Of a DNA stretch of 64,000 nucleotides, positions 48,811 through 60,461 are shown one piece after another (within the stretch, counting starts at the first letter, position 1; each line of letters starts with the position of its first letter). The notes under the pieces are model-generated. The model ran no database searches. It saw nothing but the letters and a program-made list of their open reading frames with translations, and was not told the DNA's origin. The stretch comes from Ophiocordyceps camponoti-saundersi (nom. inval.) (Eukaryota > Ascomycota > Sordariomycetes > Hypocreales > Ophiocordycipitaceae). Made by a program: the position numbers and the translations under genes. The DNA is taken from the NCBI GenBank assembly GCA_003339415.1, contig PDHQ01000010.1, positions 353,342 through 417,341 on the forward strand, in the 5' to 3' direction.

Positions 48811-49308
48811 ATTGGGAGGAGGAGGAGGAGGAGGAGGAGGAGGAAAGGACCGCGATTCCTGCATCGGGTCTCGCCTGTTTCGAGACGAGAAGGCGGGTAC
48901 GGAGTTACAAGGGGATCTGCTAGGGACGTCTCTTCTATACTTTCTAACGCAGCTTTGTAAAGGCGGAGAAAGGCCTGGAGTAACAGCGTATGTTGAGAGA
49001 AGCGAAGGATGCGATTTCACTGCGACTGAACCTTGGCTGGTCGTGATGGCTCTACTCGTTAAAAGAGCTGCTTCAGGGGACGCCTGTTCTGCTTACCTTA
49101 GTAGGTACTGATCACGAATCACCGCATGGCGTCACGCTCAGTTAAGCAGGCGGTGAGAGCGAGCCCCACACATTTTACAGCCTCTTCAGCAAAATATGCA
49201 TGTAAGCGAGGATCTTTCGCGGGGGCAAAAACCAAAGAAAAAAAAATAACCACCAGGAAAAGATCCTTGGGCTTTTAACAGCCACCAGAAAGGAGCGATT
49301 TACGAAAA
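48811..49308. other. Intergenic
   Basis: 498 bp; a GGA trinucleotide repeat (about 48814-48844) directly follows the stop codon. Nothing else recognised. Confidence 0.55.
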
Positions 49309-51414
49309 ATGATGGAAACATCGCCATCGCTGACATCGACATCGCATACGCTGTCGGCCTTGCCGCCGCCGCCGAGGACAGGCGGTCCCGCGGGGCTGAT
49401 GGCGGCGCCAGACGGGCTGCTATCAAGCCTGAGGCCGGGGAACCGGCATGCGTTTTTGAAGCCGAGCGCGACGATACCGAGCGATTCGCTGCGGGTGGTG
49501 AAAGAGACGCTGGAAGGGTTCGCGGGTCAAGTGGCTGAGCAGCAGCAGGAGAGGCGGCGGAAGCGGAAGCGGGTCGACGATAACCAGCAACAGGTGTTGA
49601 AGCTGAGCAAGGTGCACGTCGATGGCTTCCAGACGGGGCAGGTCTGGCAGCAGGCCAAGCGGATCATTGGGGGGATTCTGAAGTTCTCGGAGGATGTGCT
49701 GGGGGAGTTGGAGGAGAGCGGGGCGGTGTGCGTCGAGCCTGAGGTTGGCTTGGGGCTTGAGCTCGAGCATGGCGATGACGATCAAGGGAAAGTTGAAAAG
49801 GCAGACTCCGAATCAGAAGACGACGAGGAGCAGGGCTCTGTACAGGAATCCGAGGGCGAGTCACCGCCGCCAGATGAGGGGGGGGCAGAAGAGGTGGTGA
49901 TGGCGTCGCGGGACGACGAGGTTGAGGACGACATTGATGCACGACACGACCAAGAGTCGACGGGGCAGGAAGACGAATACGTGCAAGATGCTCACGGCCT
50001 GAACGACGGCTTCTTTTCAATCGACAACTTCAACAGGCAGACGCAGTGGCTCGAGGAGCAGGAGGCAAGACGAGGAGCCGAGGCCAGCGACGAGGAGCAA
50101 ATAGACTGGGCCGCAGATCCTTTTGCAACCGACGACAGAAAGGCTTCCGGGGCCGAAAGCGACGAGGAAGATGACGGGCCGACATTTGGGGATATGGCGC
50201 TTGACGCTCCTGAGGGCGAAAGCGAAGACGACGATGTTATGAAGGATGATGGAACGGAGCTCAACGCCAACGACATATACTACAAGGACTTTTTCGCGCC
50301 GCCACCGCGAAAGAGCAAGGGCAGCAAGCCGGTCAAGTCTGTTAAGTGGGAGGCGCAGGAGCCGGCTGAGGAGGACGTGGAACGGGCTATGGCCGACGTG
50401 CGGCGTGACCTCTTCGATGACGAGTCCGAGGACGAAGATTCGGCCTCGTCTGGCGGGGGCGACGGAACGCGGCGTTCGACGCACGAGCGTCGGCTGGCGA
50501 AACTGGCGGACGAGATTCGCAAACTCGAGGCGGCGTCTGTGGCCAAGAGGGAGTGGATGTTGTCGGGCGAGGCGGCAGCAGCGGACCGGCCAATGGACTC
50601 GCTGCTGGAACAGGACCTCGACTTTGAGCACGTCGGCAAGCCCGTGCCGGTGGTGACGCCCGAAGTCAACGAGAGCATCGACGAGCTCATCAAGCGGCGG
50701 ATCCTGGCGCAGGATTTCGACGAGGTGATACGCAGACGACCCGATGCCGACAGCGTCCCGACCGGCACGCGGCGGGGCATGGTGGAAATTGACGACAGGA
50801 AGGCCGAGAAGAGTCTGGCGGAGCTGTACGAAGACGAGCACGTCAAGCGCACCGACCCGGAAGCGCACGCCAACCAGGCCGACGCCAAGCTGCGGCGCGA
50901 AGAGGCCGAGGTAGAGGCCCTCTGGAAGGAGACGTGCGGCCGGCTCGACGCCCTCAGCAGCTGGCACTACAAGCCCAAGCCTGCGGCGCCTACCCTCTCG
51001 GTCGTGGCCGACGTCGCCACCGTCAGCATGGAGGACGCGCAGCCCGGCACGGCGCAGGCGGTCGCCGGCGAGAGCAGCCGCATGGCTCCCCACGAGGTCT
51101 ATCGCCCGGGCGACGACGGGCCCGTCGCTTCCGGCGAGGCGGCCCCGACCCGCGGCGGCGCCCCCCTGGCTCGTGCCGAGATGTCGCGCGAGGACCGCTC
51201 CCGTCGGCGAAGGAGGCAGCGCGAAAAGGCGCGCAAGGCTGGCGCTGCGGCTGCGCAGGGCCAGTCTGCGGCTTCGAAGCGACGACGCGATACCCTGGCT
51301 GCGCTCAAGAAGGGTGGTGTCAAGGTTGTCAATCGCAAGGGCGAGGTTACCGATGTGGAGGGCAACAAGGTGAAGGCATCCAAGGGGTTGTCAAGCGTGA
51401 GCCTGAAGCTGTAA
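49309..51414 (+). CDS. MPP10: U3 snoRNP protein Mpp10
   Basis: A single exon of 701 aa starting at a double ATG. Mpp10 joins Imp3 and Imp4 in the small-subunit processome for 18S rRNA maturation. The N-terminal half is very acidic (several D/E runs from residue 155 to 330) with the motif GLNDGFFSIDNFNRQTQWLE. The conserved C-terminal half begins ANDIYYKDFFAPPPRK and contains LEQDLDFEHVGKPVPVVTPE, LIKRRILAQDFDEVIRRRPD and KRTDPEAHANQADAKLRREE, all typical of the family, and closes with basic helices KKGGVKVVNRKGEVTDVEGN. Length is within the fungal range. No intron is needed. Confidence 0.96.
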   Translation: MMETSPSLTSTSHTLSALPPPPRTGGPAGLMAAPDGLLSSLRPGNRHAFLKPSATIPSDSLRVVKETLEGFAGQVAEQQQERRRKRKRVDDNQQQVLKLSKVHVDGFQTGQVWQQAKRIIGGILKFSEDVLGELEESGAVCVEPEVGLGLELEHGDDDQGKVEKADSESEDDEEQGSVQESEGESPPPDEGGAEEVVMASRDDEVEDDIDARHDQESTGQEDEYVQDAHGLNDGFFSIDNFNRQTQWLEEQEARRGAEASDEEQIDWAADPFATDDRKASGAESDEEDDGPTFGDMALDAPEGESEDDDVMKDDGTELNANDIYYKDFFAPPPRKSKGSKPVKSVKWEAQEPAEEDVERAMADVRRDLFDDESEDEDSASSGGGDGTRRSTHERRLAKLADEIRKLEAASVAKREWMLSGEAAAADRPMDSLLEQDLDFEHVGKPVPVVTPEVNESIDELIKRRILAQDFDEVIRRRPDADSVPTGTRRGMVEIDDRKAEKSLAELYEDEHVKRTDPEAHANQADAKLRREEAEVEALWKETCGRLDALSSWHYKPKPAAPTLSVVADVATVSMEDAQPGTAQAVAGESSRMAPHEVYRPGDDGPVASGEAAPTRGGAPLARAEMSREDRSRRRRRQREKARKAGAAAAQGQSAASKRRRDTLAALKKGGVKVVNRKGEVTDVEGNKVKASKGLSSVSLKL

Positions 51415-51905
51415 GGAAGGGGGAAAAGGGTTTCTGCTTCTTTCGTTGCTTTGTTGCGGTTTCTTCTTTGCATTGCTCGCTGTCTCTTCCGCATTCATTC
51501 TGCATTGAAATTGACGATCGGGGGAATATCCAACTCATTCTCAGCCTCGATATCTCTCCGAAGGCGCATTTATACAGCATATACTACAAATTCCAACCCC
51601 GTTTTCCCACAGTGACTGTTCCCAGGAACAACGATTTATGAAGAGAGTCGAACCGCCCTTTTTTTTTTAAATCTACCTACCTAGATATTTCCACAAAGCG
51701 GAAGAAAAGATCAAAGGCAGGGGCAGAGATGAAAGAAGAAGAAACAAAAGCGTACAGACAGAAGTAGAAGAGACGTTGCTCGTCGGGAGGCACCACCTTG
51801 CCGAGTGAAGGTTGATAAAAAAGGGGAGAGGGGGGGAAAAAAACCACCCCCCCCCATCGTCCACCAACGATCGAAAGAAGAAGACGAGAGACAGAGATTC
51901 AGAAA
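51415..51905. other. Convergent 3' region, MPP10 and NASP-like
   Basis: 491 bp with T-, G- and C-runs (51659-51668, about 51825-51857). No gene. Confidence 0.55.
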
Positions 51906-53428
51906 CTAGGCGGCGGCGTTGACTTTGTCATCGAGCTTGGGCTTCTCCGACGACGCAGCTTCGACGGAGGTCTCTCCAGCCTTTTCCCCGTCGACTGAAG
52001 ACGGAGGCTCACATCTCCTGACCTTAGACTTTTGCTTACCGTCGTCGTCGCCGTCGTCGCCGCCATCGCCCGCCTTCCTCTTCTTGCGAACGAGGTCGTT
52101 GACGTCCAAGGCCAAGGCCTCGCTTATCCCTAGTTTCAGGGCGGCGGGGTCATCGATGGAGGAGGCCAAGGAGCTGAGCAGCGCGCTTGCGCCGAGCGGG
52201 TTCTCCTTGAGGTCGACGAGTTTCTGCTCCATGTCTGCGACGACGTCCTTCATGTCTGCGATTGCCTTGCGGGCCGCGTCGTTGTCCTCCGGGGAGGCCA
52301 TGGTCGCCAGTTCGACCTCGTTGTTCTGCAGCTTGAGACGGATGCTCTTGATGGCGAGGTTGAGCTGTTGGATGGCCTCGTCGCGGAGGGCTTGATTGAC
52401 GGCTGGTTTCTTCGTCGCCTTTGAGCTTCCTTCCGCCGCCTTTGAACTTCCTTCCGCCGCCTCTGAGCTTGCTTCTTCCTTCTCGTCTGGCTCGTTGGCT
52501 GGGTTGACGGATGCGAATTCCAGGGCGAGCGAGAGCTTGTAGTGGGCTTCGGCTATGATTTCCGAGTCTTCGGGGTACAGCTCTTTCTTGTACTTGAGCG
52601 AGATTCGGCCGTCTTCGATGGCGTCTTGGTATCTTAATCACGGGCAGACGCAGCGAAAGTCAGTCAAAAGTGACCAAAAGGATGAAGAGGGAGGGAAACA
52701 ATCCCCCGGGGAAGAGAAAAAGCTTTACCGTTCGTTCTCCAGCGAGATCTCGGCGAGACAATCGTGCGTATCGGCGAGGCGCTCCTTCATGTGGCGGAGG
52801 GCGGGCGAAAGAGAATCCTGTGCGTCTTTGTCCTTCTCCGACGACGAAGCCTCGTGATTCTGGAGCTGCTTCAGGTAGCAGACGCGGGCTAAATCGAGGA
52901 TTTCAAATGCCATGGCGAGTTCATCATCTGGAGCTTCTTCGCCTTCATCATCGGCTCCCTGTTTTCGGGGGGTCAGAAGTGAGTTTGAGGCGGGGAGGGC
53001 TTGGGGTTGAGGAGTTCTACCTCGGCGTCTTCATCTTCCCCTTCATCCTCTTCATCGTCCTGATCAAAGTTCTCGTCACCGGTGAACTGAAAGAGTGGCT
53101 TCTTCGCATCCGCCCCTTTGGCCTCATGCTCCTCTCCTCCTCCATGCTTCGAGTCGGCGGCGACGGCGACGGCGGTAGCGGGACCGCCCAAGACGTCGCT
53201 CTTGCTCTGGCCGACCTTGAAGAGGCTTCGTCCGTAGTGGAAGAGGATCTCTGCATTTTCCGGCGCCGTCTCTCCGTTGATGGAAGCCTGTAGCGTGCTG
53301 GCTTTGGAGAAGATGTCGACGGCGTCTTCATATTTCTTCTCGCCGTAGAGGGCGGCTCCCTTGGCGCTGAGGTCGGCGAGCGTGACGCGCTTGGACTTGA
53401 TGTCCTGATCACTTTCTTCTTCGGCCAT
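51906..53428 (-). CDS. HIF1: Histone chaperone NASP/Hif1/Sim3 (SHNi-TPR)
   Basis: Exons 53428-53021, 52958-52729 and 52632-51906 encode 454 aa. NASP-family chaperones escort histone H3-H4 for chromatin assembly. An N-terminal TPR (LADLSAKGAALYGEKKYEDA) is interrupted by the long acidic loop typical of the family (QDDEEDEGEDEDAE, then DDEGEEAPDDE), followed by MAFEILDLARVCYLKQLQNH, RLADTHDCLAEISLENERYQ and LYPEDSEIIAEAHYKLSLAL, the SHNi-TPR helices. The C-terminus has a coiled coil (MKDVVADMEQKLVDLKE) and the basic patch RKKRKAG, a likely nuclear signal. Both introns are canonical and preserve phase (62 and 96 nt). Confidence 0.93.
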
Positions 53429-54193
53429 GATGAAGATGATGGATGATGATAATGAGGGATAGTCTTGTAGAGAGAGAGGGCTGATGGATGATAGGTAGGG
53501 AGGCTCTGCTTTGATGGTGTTCCAATGCAAAGCAAGAGTAATCACCTTCTCAAGTCGCAAACGATCGCTCTCTCTATCGCTCTCTATCGCTCTCTATCGC
53601 TCTATCGCTCTTTCTCTCCTTTTTTCGCGGTCCGGCTGATAAGGGCGATTAGTCATCGTCAACTACCAACAAGCATCATCACATTCACTCCTGTGTCTGT
53701 GACGAGCAAATACGATACTCGGCTTCATCGAAGACGTGTTGAATCCAACAGTAGCAACAAGAACAAGGTCAACTCGTCTCCATCTAAACTCTTCCATGTT
53801 GAGCTCAATGAACCTTTCGATCATCGATATCAAATTCCATGTCGGCTGGCCCTTCGGCATTGAGACGCTGCCGTCGAATGGCATGTCGTGAGCATATCCC
53901 ATCTCGTATAGAGAGAGATCGCATCGTTCGAGGAGACTCGCTCTAGATAACTCAAAAAGTCGTTCAATCAAAAGGGAGAGGCCTATATTAAATCTTGCGT
54001 GGCATACTTTTCATCAGTCTTGGCCTGTAATCATACGATGGTAGCTGAATGACAGCTGGGTGTCGGCCTCCTGGATGACCAGTGGCCATAGACTATAAAG
54101 AGAGCCTCTTCTGCCCAGCTCGAAATCGCAAAACCAGACTCTTCCAGTCGTCACAGCTCGAAAGGAATAACAGCAACAACAAAGGTGTTCAAT
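53429..54193. other. Divergent promoter region
   Basis: 765 bp between the histone chaperone and the BYS1-like gene. A TCGCTCTC-type repeat of about 8-10 bp units occurs at 53565-53615. Confidence 0.6.
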
Positions 54194-54664
54194 ATGTTGA
54201 TCAAACCCACTCTTTTATCTGCCGTGGCCGCCTTGGCATCGCTCGTCTCTGCAGAAAATCTCATCTGGGTTAAGAACAGGTGTCCCTTTGATATCGACGT
54301 GCTTTCCGGCGGTATATCCATCGACACCTTGAAACGAGCAAGGCTAGAAACTGGTTTTACATTTGAACAGGCAATAGGACAAGGCCGCGTGGAAGACTGG
54401 AAACACCTAAAGATCATGCGAGCGGCCGAGAAACCGCAGAAACCACATATACAGTTCAGCTACTATCGGGATGGGAGAACGAATTCCACCGTTTACGGCC
54501 TGACCACCGTCTTCGGCGGAGGGTGGCAAGGCTCTCGAGTCGCGGTCGAGAGCTCGGCCTGTCCGGCTATACTTTGGCCTGAAGGCTTGCCATCGACGAC
54601 GCATGCAAACGGCAATAAGAGATGCTTCGAACGAGACCATATTATCATCCTGAACATGTGTTGA
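54194..54664 (+). CDS. BYS1-like small secreted protein
   Basis: A single exon of 156 aa. A signal peptide (MLIKPTLLSAVAALASLVSA) precedes NLIWVKNRCPFDIDVLSGG, a start like the BYS1/thaumatin-like small secreted proteins of ascomycetes. The middle has the beta-strand pattern LKIMRAAEKPQKPHIQFSYY, and the cysteine-rich end ESSACPAILWPEG, KRCFERD and a terminal ILNMC fits the family ending of hydrophobic strand plus final Cys. Four cysteines in the mature part could make two disulfides. BYS1 was described as a yeast-phase-specific protein in Blastomyces; function is unknown. This copy is divergent, so the family call is moderate. Expression and role in host contact cannot be judged from sequence. 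Confidence 0.65.
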   Translation: MLIKPTLLSAVAALASLVSAENLIWVKNRCPFDIDVLSGGISIDTLKRARLETGFTFEQAIGQGRVEDWKHLKIMRAAEKPQKPHIQFSYYRDGRTNSTVYGLTTVFGGGWQGSRVAVESSACPAILWPEGLPSTTHANGNKRCFERDHIIILNMC

Positions 54665-54854
54665 GGCAGGGAGGATGGCCAAGCTTCGAGTGAGGAGGGA
54701 ATGAGGAGGGATATGAACGTACATACACACTGATGTAGGTGTAGATGCATGTAAGAAGCATCAAAGGGATAGCAGTTAGCAGTATCAACCCTTTTAACGA
54801 GAGAAAGAGAGAGAGACAGAGAGAGCTCTAACCCCAACCTTGCCTACCTACTCA

Positions 54855-55840
54855 TCAAAACTCCCAAATACCTTCCAGTGTGTCTACATGTGAAGGCCAT
54901 ACAAACAGCTCATCCCCGTACGCCTCCTTGACAGCAGAAATATTCTCCAAGTCGCGCCGCGCCCTTGGCACATCCTCGTGAAAGGTACCCGTCTCATTCA
55001 AGCGCAAGCCCTTGCCGAAAGGCGCCCCGGGGTAGTGCAGCAAGTGATAGTTATGCAAGGCGTCGGCCGCGAGCAGGGCGAACCTCCGCTCTCCAGCCTT
55101 GTTCTTGGTGCGAGCGATGGCGACGATCTGACCAGGGTAATGACCCGGGCAGCTAACGAGCCAGAAGCTACCATCGCCGAAGAAGTCGTGGCCGTGCTCA
55201 AAGGGCCCGAGGGCTTTCCAGAAGCCGGAGGGCGCGTCGGCCGGGTCCGGCAGCTCGCGAAGCGGCAGCTCCGCCTTGTCCGGGTTCCAGACGCGGCTGT
55301 CAAAGGGGCTGTCTGCGCGCTCGGGCCACGACTCGGCAGTCAGTCGGCGCGACCCGGGACCGCATATTACGTCGGCCTTGGGGAAGAATGAGCCGACGGG
55401 GTAGACGTGGTCCCAGTGGGCGTGGCTAATGACGATGTGCTTTATAGAGTTGGCTTCGACGCCGACGGAGCGGGCGTTTTCTAGAACGCTCTGTTCTGGA
55501 GCTTGGGCTTTGAAGAAGATGACTTGGTTGGCCCGTACAGAGTCCGTGTATTGCGAGAGGTCCTTTGTTTTTTGACTGTTAGCAGTAGCCTATTAGGCGG
55601 TTGAAGATAAAAAACCTTCCCATAAGGGACACGTACGCATGAAAGGCCTAGATCAAACCATAGCTTGGTACCCGACGGCTCATGAGTGATTAAAAAACGC
55701 CAGCTGTTGGAAATGGCATATCCAGTTAGACCTTCAATGGCAAAGCTGCCTGGACCGGTCATGAGCCCTCCATCGAAGGCGGAAATCTTGACAAAGGCCG
55801 AAGGGTCTTTTGCCTCGGGAAGGTCTCTTTGCGGAGCCAT
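54855..55840 (-). CDS. Metallo-beta-lactamase-fold hydrolase (lactonase-like)
   Basis: Exons 55840-55637 and 55562-54855 (intron GTACGT...AAAG, branch TGCTAACAG) give 303 aa. The zinc-binding residues are all present: HxHxDH in VISHAHWDHVYPVGS, the His of SCPGHYPGQ, the Asp of LLAADALHNY and the late His of VWPSHVDTLE. The N-terminus (SAFDGGLMTGPGSFAIEG) and the WFDLGL strand fit the glyoxalase-II/AHL-lactonase-like group of fungal MBL proteins. These hydrolyse esters, lactones or thioesters; the substrate cannot be told from sequence. No signal peptide is seen. It is divergent from the permease gene across about 1 kb. Confidence 0.88.
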
Positions 55841-56870
55841 GACTGGAGAGAGAGAGTGAGAGAGAGACAGTTGCTTCCCCCTTTTTTTCCCTCCCCTCTT
55901 CTCTTGGTGACCCTTATCTTCTCTTTCGTTTTCTCTTGGTTTATCGTTTGACGAGGAGAAGAAAGAGGGGAGGGCGGACTGATTCCGGAGTCGAGACCTA
56001 ACCCTCTTTCCCCCCCCTTTCAGCTGCTTTATATCCGGAACTGTCTGAGCGCATGTAGGATTTGTATACAAGTGTATATGCAACCCCCTCAGACGGCTGA
56101 AAAAGAAAAGACCAATAGGAGCCTGCCACGCTCATGTATAGATTGCATAAGTCCGCGCGGAAGGGAGGACGGCCCTGCCGGATAACTACATAGACTAGGC
56201 GGAGCCGGACCGCCGGCCGTCGATTCCGGAGCCGAATAGACAGACGGCCCCACTTCGTCTTCCGAGCCGGCGGGTCTTTCTCAGTCACCTTTCTCCCTCT
56301 CCGCCCTAGCCGTCGTTTATGCCGGGACCCTCTGTAGTCATCTCCCCTAACCTTCTTTTCTTCTCGACCCTCTCCAGCTGTGTGACGGGTATTTTGCAGC
56401 CTGATGGTAACGTTCACCAAGGTACCCTCCCTGTACAGGGACATATAGCATTACCACCTACCTACGGCATGACAACCTCCTACGACTACTAAGCCTATGA
56501 ATGACGCCGCCCCCCGGTTCGGGACCCCCCCCCGGTATCGACCGTGTAACCGAAGCGTGTAGCACCCAAGTCTAGTCTTCGGCAGCGTCATTGCGGAAAG
56601 GAAGGTGGCCGAATGGATGGCAGCAATCGCCTTGCTTACTTTTTCGCCGTCGCCGATGTGACAGCATCTTCGTCCTTGTCCCGTAGCCTCGTTGGCTATT
56701 AAACAACGCAAGAGGCCCGGAAACCTTGTCTTGATCAAAACAGTTTTGGGGTCAAAGTCGCTGATCCTCTCGTCTCTGCTCCTTGGCAAAAAAATCCTCT
56801 TCATTGTTTTCATCTCACACTCGCTCGATCCCTTCATTCATACAAGATTCAGGGAGTAGGAACGCCCCTG
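55841..56870. other. Divergent promoter region, MBL and permease genes
   Basis: 1030 bp. C/T- and GA-rich parts near both starts. A 149-codon minus-strand open frame (about 55998-56444) lacks protein-like features and is not called. Confidence 0.55.
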
Positions 56871-58537
56871 ATGGACGACAACCACTCCAGCCGGGCATCA
56901 AGTGCCGATGATGCCGCCGCTCTTCAGCGCCTTGGCCACAAGCAGGAGCTGAAACGCCATCTCTCGACGGCGTCTATGCTGGGACTCGCCTTTGCGATCC
57001 TCAATACCTGGACCGCGCTCGCGGCTTCTCTCAGCATCGCCCTGCCATCGGGCGGTTGCAGCTCCGTCGTCTGGGGATTGGTCGTTGCCGGCGTCTTCAA
57101 CTTTTGCTTGGCCGCTTCCATGGCCGAATTCCTGTCGGCCTATCCGACGGCTGGTGGGCAGTATCATTGGGCCAGCATCGGCGCCGGACGTGTCGTGGGC
57201 TTCGTCACCGGCTGGATCAACGTCTCTGGATGGGTCTCGCTCAGCGCCACCGGCGGCCTCTTGGGATCGACCTTTATCCTCAACGCTGTTTCGTTGCTGC
57301 ACCGCGAATATGAGCCTCGGACGTGGCATCAGTTCCTCATCTACATCGCCATCACCGTCCTGGCCCTTCTCGTCAACGCCTTGGGCGCCCGTCTACTGCC
57401 GTATGTCACGCGCGCCGCGTTTTACTGGGCTTTGATAGGCCTGGTCGTCACCGCCATCACCATCGTCGCCTGCTCGGCGCCCAGATACCAGGCCGGCGCT
57501 TTCGTCTACGGCAACTTCATCAACGAGGTCGGCTGGCCAGACGGCGTGGCCTGGATGCTGGGTCTGTTGCAAGGCTCCTTTGCCTTGACGGGTAAGAAGA
57601 CGGATAGATGAAGAGACTACTGACGAGACTGTTGACGAGACTGACGCGTCCGCAACAGGCTACGACGCGACGGCGCATATGATTGAAGAGATGGCCAGAC
57701 CCGAGCGATACGGCCCGCGCGTCATGCTTCTATCCGTAGTCATCGGCGTCGTCACTGGCTTCTTCTTTGTCAGCTGCCTGCTGTTCAGCATTCACGATGT
57801 TCACCAGGTCATCGACTCTCCATACGGGCCGCTCTTACAGGTTTACATGGACGCCACTCGCAGCGAGACCGGCAGCGTCTGTCTTTTACTCATACCCATC
57901 GTGAGCGTTCTCTTCACGACGATAGGACTCTTTGCAGTCAGCAGCCGGATGATCTACGCGTTTTCGCGGGACCGAGGCATGCCCTTTAGCAGAGTCTTCG
58001 CCAAGGTCCAGCCGGGGCTCGACGTGCCTCTCAACGCCCTGTTGGGGGTGGCGGGCTGCTGTTTCATCTTCGGCACCATGTTGATCGGCTCGTCGAGCGC
58101 GCTGAACGCCATCACGGGGGCGGCCGTGGTGGAGCTGGGCATCACGTATGCCATACCGGTGGCCGTCAACGTCTTCCAGGGTCGCAGGATGCTGCCTCCG
58201 AACCGGGCCTTTAAACTGTCGGAACCTATCGGATGGATCGTCAACATCGTGAGCAACCACTCTTTCGTTTCTCCTCTCCTTCTGAGTCTCGGGATAGGCT
58301 GACGCGAGCGAGCAGGTGGGAATTGCCTGGGCGGCGCTTACGACTGTCTTATTCGTCTTTCCGCCGAGGCTGCCGACGACGGCGGCGAATATGAATTATT
58401 GCGTCGTCGCCTTTGGTGTCGTCATACTGCTGGCTTGCCTGACCTGGGTCTGGGACGGTCGACGTCATTTCAAGGTCAACTTTAGCTTAGTGGTGGACGG
58501 CGTCGTAGAAGGGGCAGAGAAGGACGTCAAGGGGTAG
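56871..58537 (+). CDS. APC-superfamily amino acid/choline-type permease
   Basis: Exons 56871-57591, 57659-58248 and 58316-58537 encode 510 aa with about 12 hydrophobic segments. Hallmarks are the cytosolic LGHKQELKRHLS leader, the first helix pair in SMLGLAFAILNTWTALAASL, FCLAASMAEFLSAYPTAGGQ with the conserved P-T-x-G-G-Q-Y, GYDATAHMIEEM after helix 6 (the GxDxxxHxxEE signature of GABA/choline-type fungal permeases), and SSRMIYAFSRDRGMPFS. Such proteins import amino acids, GABA, polyamines or choline at the plasma membrane; the substrate is not assignable here. Introns are 67 nt each with canonical ends. Confidence 0.9.
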
Positions 58538-59078
58538 GGGGGAGAAGCGAGGACTGTGGGAAGAGGTAGAGAGAGCAGTAGGAGAGTTGAGCCTGTGGAT
58601 AATGAGTTGGAGATATCTCTTGTTTTGATCTGTACCATTAGTAGGGAGAGGCTGAAGAGGCTGAAGGCTTGTGCTGTTTGTACGGACAACTTGGGTAGTA
58701 TGCATGTATTCGTAGGGTTGTCGGATTGAAGTATGTATGTATGGATGCTCGATCTCGTCAACTCCGGGGTTCTGTATGCCTACTATCTAGACTATCCGTG
58801 ACCAGTATGATGATGAGTAGGTGGCACACAATCCATGCCCGGGTTCCGAAGTCGGAGAGGGGTGGCTGGATAATCGTTTCTCAGATCCCGACGACAGACT
58901 GCAACCTGAACTAGCCTTGGACATCTTTGCCAACCGGCTTCAACGCTTCTGAGAAGCACCTCAGGGAGATACGCAGACAAGGCACTCACCTTCGATTGAT
59001 GATGATACGGGGCAACACTCCATTTGCGCTGTGAAACCCTAACCTTATTCACTATCCCCCTCTCACCCTTCCTCAGTC
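58538..59078. other. Intergenic
   Basis: 541 bp between the permease and the kinase pseudogene; a short TATG repeat at about 58730-58743. No gene. Confidence 0.5.
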
Positions 59079-60461
59079 ATGACTCCCCGATTCCCTTTGT
59101 CGAGGCAAGCATTCCCTTCGTCGTGGGCATCATCACGCCCGCATCTTCCAACGGCAAGGCCTACCATGGATTTAGGCAACTTGTCCAGACCAGCCACGAC
59201 GCTCCGGCCTCGCGAGTTTCCCCTCGACCGGGTTTGAGATCATCGACCCAAGCCAGAAGGTAGAAGAAGAGCGGCTCCCCTTCTACAAGCAAGAGCATAA
59301 TTATCAAATGCGGATTGGACATAGCTGCGATGGGGAGCCGTCTGGACAACCATCCTGGTCGGGAATATGTCCGACAATTGCACGAGTCCTTCAAGCTAAA
59401 GGGCCCGCGTGGTGAGCATGGCGTTTTTATCATGACGCCTCTTGGCATGAGCTTGGGGTATCTGCAGGACATGCAGAAGGGTGCCGTCTTCCAACAGATC
59501 CTTGTCACGACTGCTCTTAATCAAGTCTTACTCGGCCTGAACTACCTTCATGAAGCAAATGTAATTCACACGGGTGAGCATTCGGTATACATAGACAGCT
59601 TGAGCTCAGCACATGCCTCTAATCATCGAGATCTGGACCTCCATGCCGATAATTTACTCGTTGCCATGACAAAACGACTCGGTCCCATCAAAGGTAGAAG
59701 AAAACGAGATACACAAGCCGTCAGCGCGAAAGAAGATGGGCAACGTGACAACTCATGTCTCTCAACAGATGCTGGGAGGTGTCGGCCCTCTTACCATCTG
59801 CGATTTGGGACAGGCCCGCATCGGAAGTGAGCAGCGAGGAAACGCCATGCCAATACCACATCGCGCACCTGAGGTGATACTCAACATGGTTTGGGGAAAG
59901 GTAGTGGATGTTTGGAACGTGGGAGTCCTGGTATGCAGTTCCCGTCACATTTCTGTTGCAGTACTGCTCGCTGACGCCCCTTTACCTCTGTTTTACACAT
60001 TGAGCCTGGGATCTTCTTAAGAGAGACGGCTTGTTCCAGGTTTACAGCAAAGACTGTGAGGAGGAGAACGAAGCTCACCATCTTGCGGCAATGACAGCTT
60101 TGCTCGGTCCACCACCGCCCGAATTTCTGAGGATCAGTGTCGAAACGAGGGAATACTGGAGAGATGACGGTAAGTGTAAGCCCATGATACCTATCATCCA
60201 TTGGCATGATATATCGTGTCTGTTCATCATAATCGTCATCTTCTAAATATCAACCTTCTTCTTCCTCTAGGTCGATGGCATGGGCCCGTCCCGTTACCTT
60301 CCAGGCCAAGGCTTGGAGAGTTGTCTTTGCCCGAAATGGTGGCACCGGAAGACAGGGACATGTTTCTGAACTTTCTCAAGTGTGTCCTCTGCTGGCTCCC
60401 AGACGAACGTCTTAACTCGCTGCAGGCGTACTTTCATCCTTGGTTGAGTGGAAAGGAGTGA
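59079..60461 (+). pseudogene. SRPK-like protein kinase pseudogene lacking the N-lobe
   Basis: Pieces of an SRPK-family serine/threonine kinase can be read in order but not in one frame. The leader has RPREFPLD, then after a one-base shift at the GGG of 59231-59233 EIIDPSQKVEEERLPFYKQE. The whole ATP-binding lobe (Gly loop, VAxK lysine, helix C) is missing: the text jumps near 59318-59345 to HPGREYVRQLHESFKLKGPR. The C-lobe follows: MTPLGMSLGYLQDMQK, LLGLNYLHEANVIHT, an intron, DLHADNLLVAM, a second shift in the A-run at 59671-59674, then TICDLGQARIG (DLG for DFG), the APE-equivalent PHRAPEVILNMVW, and a C-terminal FLKCVLCWLPDERL. Splice sites of later introns remain. Active kinase is impossible; these proteins are often multi-copy in filamentous fungi. 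Confidence 0.8.

Noticed and set aside
55998..56444. 149-codon minus-strand frame between the MBL and permease genes
   Set aside because: Arg-rich, no conserved blocks, lies in the divergent promoter region.
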